NCBI GenBank assembly: GCA_900548115.1
Contig: URJL01000002.1
Coordinates: 1 to 64,000 of the forward strand
DNA: 64,000 nt
Source of the DNA: an uncultured Eubacteriales bacterium
GTDB taxonomy: Bacteria > Bacillota > Clostridia > Oscillospirales > CAG-382
Direction: 5' to 3'
This document shows, in pieces, positions 7,720 to 16,112 of this stretch (its first letter is position 1; the number at the start of each line of letters is the position of its first letter). Under the pieces are notes generated by a model, which did no database searches, was not told where the DNA came from, and saw only the letters and a program-made list of their open reading frames with translations. The position numbers and the translations under genes are program-made.

Positions 7720-10290
7720 ATGAAGCTATTACGGGAATGTCAGAGCGATAAGTACGAAAACTATCTTATGCCGTTGTTTTGGCAACACGGCGAGACGCAC
7801 GAGGAAATTTTGCGCGGTATATGTGCGATCGAAAAATGCGGCATTCGGGAGTTTTGCGTCGAAAGCCGCGTATATGAGGATTTTTGCGGCGAAAAATGGT
7901 GGCGCGATTTCGGCTTCATCTTAGAGGAAGCAAAAAAGCGCGGTATGCGTGTTTGGCTTTTGGACGACAAGCGCTTTCCGACAGGATACGCAAACGGTGC
8001 TTTGAAAGATCATCCCGAGTGCCGCAAGAAACATTTGCGGCTTGAGTATGTCGATGTGGCGGGACCGCAAAAGGAATGTGCGCTTTTGACCTGCGGGCTC
8101 GACGCGGACGAACACATTTCGGCGGCGGTCGCCTATGAAAGAAGCGGGAAAGATGAGGAACTTTGCGGCGATGGCATATTGCTCTCCGCACAGAATGAAA
8201 ATCTTTCGGATGGTCTTTTGTTCTGTAATCTTCCGGACGGTATATGGCGTGTATTCTTTCTTATCGAAACAAGACGCACACCGCAGGATTTTCGCGAACA
8301 TATTGATCTGTTGAACCCTGCCTCCTGTGCGCTTCAGATTGAAGCGGTATATGCGCCGCAATATGCACATTTTAAGGAATATTTCGGAAATACTTTTGCC
8401 GGATTTTTCTCGGATGAGCCGTCTTTCGGAAACGATTCGGGAGCGTATGATTCGATTCTCGGTAAAAAAGATATGTTGCTTCCGTGGAGCGACGCACTTT
8501 TGCCGTTGCTTTCGAAAAAAATGAATCTTCCGCAGAATGAAACGAGATGTCTGCTTCCGCTTTTGTGGGCGGAACATCCCGAAATTAAACATTTTATCCG
8601 TTATGCTTATATGGATACCGTAAGCGAATTGTACCGACAGAATTTTTCGCTTCTTCTTGGAAATTGGTGCCGCGAACACGGCGTTGAATATATCGGGCAT
8701 ATCATTGAAGATATGAATGCGCATATGCGGCTCGGTTACGGTGCAGGGCATTATTTCCGCGCTATGAACGGTCAGGATATGGCGGGTTGCGACCTTGTCT
8801 TAAATCAGATGATTCTCGGTATCCGCGATATGACGCACACGGCGTTTGTGTTTGAAAATCGTGCCGATCCGACATTTTATTCGTATACGCTCGGCAAGCT
8901 TGCATCTTCGGCGGCGCATTTGGATGAAAAGAAAAAAGACCGCGCTTTTTGCGAGATATTTGGTGCGTTCGGTTGGGCGGAGGGTGTGCCGACCATGAAA
9001 CGACTGGCTGATTCCATGCTGGCGGGAGGGATCAACCGTTTCATGCCGCACGCATTTAACGAAAAATATCCCGATTATGATTGTCCGCCGCATTTTTCCG
9101 ATCGAAAAGAATATTTTGAATTTCCGTTCTTCCAAAAGCTTTGCCGCTATATGCAAAGGATGTGTCATATCCTTTCGGGCGGCACCTATGAAACCGATAT
9201 TGCCGTTTTGTATAATGCCGAGGCGGAGTGGTGCGGCGGGAAATATGAGTTGTTTCAAAATGTCGCAAAGGAGTTACTGCAAAATCAGATTGATTTTGAT
9301 TTTGTCCCGTCGGACGTATTAAAGAAAAGCACTTTTACCGACGGAAAAATTCGCTTCGGCAACCGAAATTATCGCGCGCTTGTCATCTCTTACAGCGAGG
9401 TTTTGCCCGAGGAGTTGTTGAAAATTCTTTCGACGGCGGGACAAAACGGCGTTGCGGTCTTTATGTGCGGCGCTCTCCCGAAAAGAACCGCCGAGAAAAG
9501 CGAATTGCCTTTTGAGATGCTTTCCGATAAGGATTTTTGTATTGTCGAAACCGATACCCTTGCAGTGAAGATGCGGGAAAAAGGATTTTATGATATCCGT
9601 CTTTTGCAACCGCAGAAAACCCTTCGGTATTGCCATAGAAAAATCGAGGAAAAAGACGTTTATTTCTTTGTAAATGAGGATATTCGAAACAGACTGGAAA
9701 CCGAAATCCTTCTTCCGCACGGCGGTGAATATGTTCGGTACGATGCGTGGAACAATACGCTCCTGTACGGAAAAACAACCGAAAATGTCCTTTCTCTTTC
9801 GCTTTTGCCCTCCGAAGCGTGCGTCATTGTTTTTGAGGAACACGGTAAAAAAGCCGAGACGGAAAAAGAATACCGAATCGAGCCGCTCCTTTCGACTTTT
9901 AAAATCGAAATTTGGGACGAAAAAAACAGACGGTATGAGTTTTTTGACCGAACCGACACACTTTATTCGTTGGCGCGCAGGTTGCCGCAGTACGGCGGCA
10001 AAATCCGATATACCTTTGAAATTGGTTTTTCAGCCGATCCGCCCGCAAAACTTGAACTCGGGGAGGTTGGTGAAACAGCTTGTCTTACGGTGAACGGAAA
10101 AGCATGCGGCGATGCCGTTTCGTATCCGTACCGATTTGATACAAAAGGAAAATTCTGCGTCGGCGAGAACACGGTTGCCGTTGAGGTGATTCCCAATCTT
10201 GCTTATCGCGAGAGAGATGTCTTTTCAAAATTTTCACCCTTGCCGCCGATGGGCTTGATCGGTCCGATCCGGCTGTTTTTCGAAGCGTAA
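7720..10290 (+). CDS. GH106-like glycoside hydrolase
   Basis: An 856-residue protein without a signal peptide. The N-terminus (LMPLFWQHGETHEEILRGI, then EEAKKRGMRVWLLDD around residues 70-85) fits the large GH106/alpha-L-rhamnosidase-like group, whose members start with a barrel strand and a WLYDE-like motif. GFFSDEPSFGN (about 230) and HIIEDMNAH (about 330) carry candidate catalytic acids. The C-terminus looks like a jelly-roll carbohydrate-binding domain (LELGEVGETACLTVNGK). A GTG at 7705 is in frame, but the AAAGGGA ribosome site fits the ATG at 7720. The rhamnosidase assignment is weak; a related alpha-L-linked sugar is equally possible. The GH78 remnant at 22389 hints that rhamnose-containing glycans were once a target. 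Confidence 0.65.
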   Translation: MKLLRECQSDKYENYLMPLFWQHGETHEEILRGICAIEKCGIREFCVESRVYEDFCGEKWWRDFGFILEEAKKRGMRVWLLDDKRFPTGYANGALKDHPECRKKHLRLEYVDVAGPQKECALLTCGLDADEHISAAVAYERSGKDEELCGDGILLSAQNENLSDGLLFCNLPDGIWRVFFLIETRRTPQDFREHIDLLNPASCALQIEAVYAPQYAHFKEYFGNTFAGFFSDEPSFGNDSGAYDSILGKKDMLLPWSDALLPLLSKKMNLPQNETRCLLPLLWAEHPEIKHFIRYAYMDTVSELYRQNFSLLLGNWCREHGVEYIGHIIEDMNAHMRLGYGAGHYFRAMNGQDMAGCDLVLNQMILGIRDMTHTAFVFENRADPTFYSYTLGKLASSAAHLDEKKKDRAFCEIFGAFGWAEGVPTMKRLADSMLAGGINRFMPHAFNEKYPDYDCPPHFSDRKEYFEFPFFQKLCRYMQRMCHILSGGTYETDIAVLYNAEAEWCGGKYELFQNVAKELLQNQIDFDFVPSDVLKKSTFTDGKIRFGNRNYRALVISYSEVLPEELLKILSTAGQNGVAVFMCGALPKRTAEKSELPFEMLSDKDFCIVETDTLAVKMREKGFYDIRLLQPQKTLRYCHRKIEEKDVYFFVNEDIRNRLETEILLPHGGEYVRYDAWNNTLLYGKTTENVLSLSLLPSEACVIVFEEHGKKAETEKEYRIEPLLSTFKIEIWDEKNRRYEFFDRTDTLYSLARRLPQYGGKIRYTFEIGFSADPPAKLELGEVGETACLTVNGKACGDAVSYPYRFDTKGKFCVGENTVAVEVIPNLAYRERDVFSKFSPLPPMGLIGPIRLFFEA

Positions 10291-10321
10291 GGCGGCATCA
10301 AACCGGAAATGGAGGATTTTT

Positions 10322-11602
10322 ATGCTCAATATCAACGTTGACCCGAAAAAAGAACTCGGTGCCGTAAAGCCGCTGCACGGAATCAATAACGGACCGATAA
10401 GTCTCGCAGGTGTTCATAACACGGAAAAGGAATATGCCGAAATGGGAATTCCCTTTGTCCGCCTGCACGACACCGACTATCCGTATCCGCAGGCGGTGGA
10501 CGTATACCAGATTTTCCGTGATTTTTCCGCCGATCCGAACGATCCGAAAAATTACGATTTTTGTCTGACCGATCAATATATCGCCGCCATTATCCGCACG
10601 GGCGCGTCGGTGATCTACCGTCTCGGCACGTCGATCGAGCATATGGAGAAAAAGCGCTTTATCGCGCCGCCCGGGGATTACGACAAATTTGCCGCCGTCT
10701 GCTGCGGCATTGTCCGCCATTATAACGAGGGATTTGCCGACGGATATCATTACGGCATCCGCTGTTGGGAGATCTGGAACGAGCCCGAGAGCGACCTCAT
10801 GTGGAGCGGAACGACAGAGCAATATTTTTTGCTGTACGAGACGGTCTCAAAAGCTCTGAAGAAGGAATTCGGCGATACGATCTCAGTCGGCGGATACGCT
10901 TCGTGCGGCTTTTACGGAATCGAGAAAAAGGAAGAGGAAAGAACGGTTTTTCAAAAGAAATTTATCGCCTATCTTTCCGAATTCATCGACTTTGTGAAAA
11001 AGACCGACAGCCCCTTTGAATTTTACTCCTTTCACTATTACGGGATCGGCGTGCGGGAGATACAGTCTCACGCGCGCTATGTGCGCAAAAAGCTCGATGC
11101 GGGCGGATACGGCGTTCCGATCCTTTTGGACGAGTGGAACACGGACGATCTCGATCGGATCACGACCATGCGCAGCGCACGGCATGTGCTTTCGATGATA
11201 GCGGCTTTTGCCGACAGCCCGATCGACGCGGCGTCGTATTACGACGGTCAGCCGCATATGCGCTGGTGCGGCATTTTCGACCGCTGTGCCCGAAAGCAAA
11301 AGCCGTTTTATGCGTTCTGCCTTTATAATAAGCTCTACCGTCTCGGAACGCGCCTTGCGGCGGAGTCCGACGGCCTCCCGTGCATGGCGGCGCGAAACGA
11401 AAAAACGGTCGGCGTGTTGATCGTCGGTGCGGAAGAGGAAAGAACCGTGAGCCTTGCGGGGCTTAACGCGGTGAATGCATGCGCCCTTCTTTTGGACGAA
11501 ACGCATGATCTGAGCGCGCATTCGGTCGAAAATCAAAACGGGAAAATCGTTTTTTCTCTTCCCGCAGGCGCAGTCGTATATGTCGAGGCACAGACGGAAT
11601 AA
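10322..11602 (+). CDS. GH39-like glycoside hydrolase
   Basis: A 426-residue cytoplasmic protein. Early strands LHGINNGP and FVRLHDTDYPYP are typical of GH39 (beta-xylosidase / alpha-iduronidase). WEIWNEPES near residue 149 holds the acid/base Glu, and ILLDEWNTD near 265 the likely nucleophile. A short beta-sandwich tail ends the protein, as in GH39. GGAGG upstream supports the ATG. It is third in the operon. The exact sugar cannot be read from the sequence. Confidence 0.8.
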   Translation: MLNINVDPKKELGAVKPLHGINNGPISLAGVHNTEKEYAEMGIPFVRLHDTDYPYPQAVDVYQIFRDFSADPNDPKNYDFCLTDQYIAAIIRTGASVIYRLGTSIEHMEKKRFIAPPGDYDKFAAVCCGIVRHYNEGFADGYHYGIRCWEIWNEPESDLMWSGTTEQYFLLYETVSKALKKEFGDTISVGGYASCGFYGIEKKEEERTVFQKKFIAYLSEFIDFVKKTDSPFEFYSFHYYGIGVREIQSHARYVRKKLDAGGYGVPILLDEWNTDDLDRITTMRSARHVLSMIAAFADSPIDAASYYDGQPHMRWCGIFDRCARKQKPFYAFCLYNKLYRLGTRLAAESDGLPCMAARNEKTVGVLIVGAEEERTVSLAGLNAVNACALLLDETHDLSAHSVENQNGKIVFSLPAGAVVYVEAQTE

Positions 11603-11641
11603 AATTTCCCGAACCGACGATAAGCAAAGAAAGGAATTTTT

Positions 11642-14600
11642 ATGATGAAAAAACAAACAGCGCGGCTTCTGACGCTTTGTCTTTCGGCACAGCTCATGGC
11701 TTTGCCGGTTCATGCCGCCGACGCGCAGGTTGAAAACATCGACGGCGTTGCGACCGTTTTTGTCAGTAATTTCGGACGCATGAATTTCGGCGAAAAAAAT
11801 TATACCGCTTATAAAAATTTTAATGAAGCGCTTGCCGCACTCGGAAAGGACGGCGGCAAAGTTGTTTTTACCGCAGAAGCACCGCTTTCGAATTTTAACG
11901 ATACCGAAAACAGGGGATCGCTGACATTTCTCGGCGTAGGCAAAAAGCCTTCGGGCAATACGCTCGATTTTTCCGGACGGGATACGGTCGAATTTAAGGG
12001 CGATTTGTATCTTGATATGCTCAACATCAAAGCCGCTAAGGGTGCGGTATTACTTACGAACGGATATGATTTTGTGGCCTACGAAAATTTTGATACCAGC
12101 TTTTATGAGCAGTATTATCCCGAAGGAAATGTCACGATCTATGCCGCTCCTCTTTCCGTGGCGCCGGGCAAGGGCATCGGAAAGGGAAGTATATCATTGG
12201 CGAACGGCGTATATGACCGCGTGACCGCGGGCGCGCATGACGACAATGAGGCAAACGGCACTTCTGTCATCGTAAGCGGCGGAACGTATGAAAAACTCGT
12301 CGCAGGCAGTGACGGAAAAGGCACGACGACAGGGAATCCTTCGCTTACCGTAAAAGGAAAAGCCGTAGCAAAACAGGTTTTCGCAGGTTCAAACGGCGGA
12401 AGAGTTACGGGCAATGTGACGGTGAAAATCGACGGCGGAAATATTGAAAACCTTAATATCGGAACGGCAAGCGGCGCTTCAATCGACGGAAATCTTGCCG
12501 TCATTGTATCGGGCGGAAGTATCGGAAAAGTTCATTTTGTAAACGACGGCACGCTGAGCGGAAAAACGGTTTTGATCGGCGCGGGCGAAGCAAGTGATTT
12601 TTTCCGAGATGCAAAGGCGGATTATGTATTTGAAGTGACGGCCGGTTCGGTTTGTCCCGTTTGGAACGGGAAGGAACTTTCGGGCTTTACGGTTGCCGAT
12701 TCAAACGGTCTTGCCGCCGATATCATAAAGCTTGACGGCACCGAAATGCACGGAGCAAACGGATTTTATGTAATTCCCGAGGGACGACACACGATTGAGG
12801 CAATGGGGCGCACTTTGGAATTTCAAAAGGAGGCTTCCTTTATCACGGGATATGATGACGGTACTTTCCGTCCGCAGAACAACATGACCCGTGCCGAGGC
12901 GGTCACCATTACAGCGCGTCTTTTGGCGGACGAAGATTACATCAAAAAGTGTACCGCGTCATATGGTGATGTTGCGCCCGACGCATGGTATTCGCCGTAT
13001 ATCGGCTTTATGCAGACTTTAAATATGCTTTCACCTATTGCACGCGATAACGGACGCGCTTTCGCGCCCGATGAAAAAATAACGCGCGGTGAGTTTACGC
13101 AACTTGTATATTCGGTATACAGCGGAAAAGATCCCGAAAATTCCGACCGCATTAAAATGCGCATGCTTTCGGATGTCAACAATAACACACAATATGCGGC
13201 CGCCATCTACGGAGCGGTCGATGCGGGGCTTATTGCCGGTTACGACGACGGAACTTTCCGTCCGATGGGGAATATCACCCGCGCGGAGGTAGTTACCATG
13301 ATCAATCGACTTTTGAACCGTGTTCCGACGGGCAATACCGACGGAAAGACTTTTTCCGACGTCGAAACACATTGGGCAAGAGCACAAGTATTGGCTGCTT
13401 GCGGCAAAGAAAACGTCGAATGGACGGAAAAGAACGACAATTCTTCCTTTGTGCTGAAAGGATCGACGCCCGAGGAATACATAAAAGGACTGTATGAACA
13501 AAGTTCCTCATTAAACGGCGAGGAGATCGGCAAGGCGGTCGACGTCCTTTCCGAAAAGATGAAACAGCGTGTTTTGAACTCCGAAAACGGCCTTGACCTT
13601 TCGGCATACAAAACGACCTATTATATTTCCGAAAAACACGGAAACGACGACAACGACGGTCTTTCGCCCGAAAAACCGTTTAAGACGATTGAACGTCTTA
13701 CGTCGATTCGTTTTCTCAGAAATGCAAACATTTTGCTGGAACGCGGCGGAGTTTACCGCGGCACCGTTACGGTTATGCAAAACGTGAACTACGGTGCTTA
13801 CGGCGAGGGACCCAAACCCGTGTGGGTTCAGTCGAAACGCAATTATGCCGACCCGTCGCTTTGGGTTGAGACCGAGTATCCGAATGTTTGGAAATGTACC
13901 GAACTTCTTACCAACGTCGGTGTAATCGGCTTTGACCACGATCTGTTTTGTAGCAGTGATGAGACTTATAATGAAAAGTACGGTATTATCCGCAACTATA
14001 ATACCGACGGTTTTATGGGACTTCAAAGTATGTACAAAGACCTTCAGTTCTTCTCGGATCTGCGGGAAGCGGGTCTTACAAGTCCGGCACCGCTTTATCT
14101 CTATTCGACCGAAGGAAACCCCGGATCGCGTTTTAAATCAATCGAAATCGGCGAGAGAGTGAACATTTTGCGCGGTGAGCCGCAAAATTGCCGTGTGGAT
14201 AATATCTCCTTTAAATTTACCGGCGCTCATGCCATCGGCGTATACAATGCCCGCAATTTGCGTGTTACCAACTGTATTTTCTCCTGGCTCGGCGGATCGG
14301 TTCTGTATTTTAATGAGAACGGTTCCTCCACTTGTTACGGCAACGGCGTGGAAACGACAACCTGTGACGGTTATTTTGTTGAAAACTGTTGGTTTTATCA
14401 GGTTTATGATACGGGTGTGACGCATCAGTGTTCTACCGGGACCAACGACCGCGCACAGAAAAATATCCGTTATCTCGGAAACCTGATTGAATATTGCCAT
14501 TGGGGTATTGAGTTCTATAACGCTCCCTATCGCGACGGAAGTTCTTTTATCGTCACGACCTCGGATGTTCATATTGCTTATAATGTTGTACGCAATACGG

Positions 14601-14911
14601 GATACGGCTGGGGATCGGTCAGCAAAAACCGAGCGGAGCGCTCGCAAGGCTATTGCTGTCATTCTCTGTCCGACAATTTTGACGAACTTACCGAATACAA
14701 CATTTTCGATCGCAGTGCAGGACAACTTTTGAATCTCCCGACCAATGCAAAGGAGGTTCAAAAACGCAACCTGTATATCCAGTATGAGGGCGGTCGGCTC
14801 GGTGATTTGCGCGGAACGGTTACGGAATGTAACACGGATTTTGCAGAGAATATCCGCAAGAATTGGGGCGACAAAGAAGCCGTTGTTGTGATGATTCGAA
14901 AGAAAGACTGA
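11642..14911 (+). CDS. Secreted SLH protein with C-terminal right-handed beta-helix
   Basis: A 1089-residue exported protein. Signal peptide about 1-25 (cleavage near VHA-AD). The N-terminal 390 residues are repetitive and beta-rich (SGGTYEKL, DGGNIENLNIG). Three SLH domains lie in the middle at about 397-595, with GYDDGTFRPQNNMTRAEA and GYDDGTFRPMGNITRAE. After a linker, residues 655-1089 form a pectate-lyase-like beta-helix (ISEKHGNDDNDG, then NISFKFTGAHAIGVY and WGIEFYNAP). The second half is closely similar to the protein at 18346. SLH domains bind pyruvylated wall polysaccharide, so it should sit on the cell surface. AAAGGAAT precedes the ATG. Last gene of the operon from 5549. Polysaccharide lyase or glycosidase activity is inferred, not shown. 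Confidence 0.85.
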   Translation: MMKKQTARLLTLCLSAQLMALPVHAADAQVENIDGVATVFVSNFGRMNFGEKNYTAYKNFNEALAALGKDGGKVVFTAEAPLSNFNDTENRGSLTFLGVGKKPSGNTLDFSGRDTVEFKGDLYLDMLNIKAAKGAVLLTNGYDFVAYENFDTSFYEQYYPEGNVTIYAAPLSVAPGKGIGKGSISLANGVYDRVTAGAHDDNEANGTSVIVSGGTYEKLVAGSDGKGTTTGNPSLTVKGKAVAKQVFAGSNGGRVTGNVTVKIDGGNIENLNIGTASGASIDGNLAVIVSGGSIGKVHFVNDGTLSGKTVLIGAGEASDFFRDAKADYVFEVTAGSVCPVWNGKELSGFTVADSNGLAADIIKLDGTEMHGANGFYVIPEGRHTIEAMGRTLEFQKEASFITGYDDGTFRPQNNMTRAEAVTITARLLADEDYIKKCTASYGDVAPDAWYSPYIGFMQTLNMLSPIARDNGRAFAPDEKITRGEFTQLVYSVYSGKDPENSDRIKMRMLSDVNNNTQYAAAIYGAVDAGLIAGYDDGTFRPMGNITRAEVVTMINRLLNRVPTGNTDGKTFSDVETHWARAQVLAACGKENVEWTEKNDNSSFVLKGSTPEEYIKGLYEQSSSLNGEEIGKAVDVLSEKMKQRVLNSENGLDLSAYKTTYYISEKHGNDDNDGLSPEKPFKTIERLTSIRFLRNANILLERGGVYRGTVTVMQNVNYGAYGEGPKPVWVQSKRNYADPSLWVETEYPNVWKCTELLTNVGVIGFDHDLFCSSDETYNEKYGIIRNYNTDGFMGLQSMYKDLQFFSDLREAGLTSPAPLYLYSTEGNPGSRFKSIEIGERVNILRGEPQNCRVDNISFKFTGAHAIGVYNARNLRVTNCIFSWLGGSVLYFNENGSSTCYGNGVETTTCDGYFVENCWFYQVYDTGVTHQCSTGTNDRAQKNIRYLGNLIEYCHWGIEFYNAPYRDGSSFIVTTSDVHIAYNVVRNTGYGWGSVSKNRAERSQGYCCHSLSDNFDELTEYNIFDRSAGQLLNLPTNAKEVQKRNLYIQYEGGRLGDLRGTVTECNTDFAENIRKNWGDKEAVVVMIRKKD

Positions 14912-15218
14912 GATAAAATAACGAAGTGCCGCAGAGTTTTTTCGTCAGTGACTCGGCGTTTTCGGCTGAGTATCCGACTGTATCGAAAAAACGGCGGCAC
15001 ACAAAGACAGCTTATACATCGGAAGGTGCTTGCATCTTCCGATAGACGAACCTTTTTCCGCCGTTCGATTTTCTCCCCCTTTTTTCGGGCGGCGGAAAAA
15101 ATATAGGATACGATATACCGATCTTTCGACGGCAATCGAATATTTTCCCCTTTGTTTTAAAAATGAAAACGGGTGACGACAAATTAAAGCGTCCGCATTT
15201 GGCGGACGCTTTGTTTTT
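14912..15218. other. Gene-free stretch with several hairpins
   Basis: No convincing gene on either strand. It holds an inverted repeat ATCGGAAG...CTTCCGAT (15018-15043), a weaker hairpin around 14950-14970, and the terminator at 15186. The minus-strand frame through it starts inside the upstream gene and has no ribosome site. Probably eroded DNA next to the AraC pseudogene. Confidence 0.5.
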
Positions 15219-15221
15219 TTA
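15186..15221 (+). terminator. Intrinsic terminator
   Basis: Perfect 11-bp stem AAAGCGTCCGC / GCGGACGCTTT with a 5-nt loop, then GTTTTTTT. It is a plus-strand terminator, 275 nt after the gene at 11642; in the other direction it lies just past the AraC pseudogene but has a poor U-tract. Confidence 0.85.
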
Positions 15222-15691
15222 ATCCTGTTTTGACGGCACCGAATGTGCGCGCGGCTCATGAAGAAAAAAGTCGGCAAAAAAGGCACCCGTAGCCGGATGC
15301 CCGCAAAAGGACGCCCGTAACAGGCAAAGAATTTCGGTTTCATTGAGATTTTTATAATCGGACGGCATTTTTTCCGTGTATTTTTTGAACATCCGCGTAA
15401 AAAACCTTTTGCCGCTTCTCAGCGATATTGATTGGCGTGTTGCATGACCGTTAGCCCCGTATAGCGAAAGACGGTATTTGTCGATCAAAGCGATTTTGGA
15501 AAGCAGATCGAGGGTCGGTTTTCGGCATAGTGTGTTCGAATATACAATACGGTTTTTTTGATGGGTTCGAACACAAGATCGCTTTTTGAAGGCAAAGCCG
15601 TCGATTCCGTGCGATATTGCAACATTTTGACCAAAATACCGAGAACCGATATCGTCGTTGTCCGCATTATCAGGAGCCGTAAGCCTTGCAA
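15219..15691 (-). pseudogene. AraC-type regulator remnant
   Basis: Read on the minus strand, one frame gives KKTVLYIRTHYAE. A second frame continues with TLDLLSKIALIDKYRLS and then FFTRMFKKYTEKMPSDYK. These are the first helix and the last helices of an AraC DNA-binding domain. A frameshift near 15530 and a loss of roughly 20 residues between the two helix-turn-helix units break it, and the sensor domain is not recognisable. It lies directly downstream of the tRNA-Ser gene on the same strand, after the tRNA terminator. It cannot make a working regulator. Confidence 0.65.
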
Positions 15692-15723
15692 GGTGCCCGT
15701 GAGGGAACTTTTTGAGGGATCTC

Positions 15724-15762
15724 ATAAAAAAACAAGGTTTTTGCTCGTAACAAAAACCTTGT
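15724..15762 (-). terminator. Terminator of tRNA-Ser
   Basis: On the minus strand a 12-bp stem ACAAGGTTTTTG / CAAAAACCTTGT with a 7-nt loop is followed by TTTTTT, three nucleotides after the CCA end of the tRNA. Confidence 0.9.
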
Positions 15763-15765
15763 AAT

Positions 15766-15856
15766 TGGCGGACAGGGTGGGATTCGAACCCACGAGCCGC
15801 TTGCGCGACTACCTGATTTCGAGTCAGGGCCGTTATGACCACTTCGATACCTGTCC
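15766..15856 (-). tRNA. tRNA-Ser (anticodon CGA)
   Basis: Complete cloverleaf on the minus strand: acceptor GGACAGG pairs with CCTGTCC, discriminator G and an encoded CCA end. The anticodon stem CCTGA/TCAGG encloses loop CTCGAAA, anticodon CGA, reading UCG. A long variable arm (GTCGCGCAAGCGGC) confirms a class II serine tRNA; the T arm has GGTTCGAATCC. It has its own promoter and terminator. Confidence 0.97.
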
Positions 15857-15900
15857 ATGTATGATCTGCCGGGCAGGACGGCTGTCCGACAACAGGTACT

Positions 15901-15929
15901 ATTTTAGCAGAACCGAGAGGATTTGTCAA
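15901..15929 (-). promoter_or_regulatory. Promoter of tRNA-Ser
   Basis: Minus strand TTGACA (15929-15924), 17-nt spacer, TAAAAT (15906-15901), about 45 nt before the mature tRNA. Confidence 0.85.
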
Positions 15930-15980
15930 GGGGTTTTTACGATTTTTCCGAAAAAAGGCAGAAAAGTTTTTTCGGATTGC

Positions 15981-16009
15981 TTGATTATTGGGAAACGAAA
16001 GTATATAAT
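15981..16009 (+). promoter_or_regulatory. Promoter of the WG/SLH protein gene
   Basis: TTGATT (15981-15986), 17-nt spacer, TATAAT (16004-16009). It leaves a leader of about 95 nt before the ATG at 16113. Confidence 0.8.
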
Positions 16010-16112
16010 GAAAAAAGGAACAAATCTCCATTATTTTCGTCTTATTTGTACCGGGATCGGGCAATTTCGTCGGCGCGAAAAGTCGCGGCAACATAAAAAA
16101 GGAGGAGAAATC

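Noticed and set aside
15219..16094. One 291-codon minus-strand gene across the tRNA
   Set aside because: The frame runs through the tRNA-Ser gene and its terminator. Only its last part resembles an AraC domain, and that needs a frameshift, so it is listed as a pseudogene.
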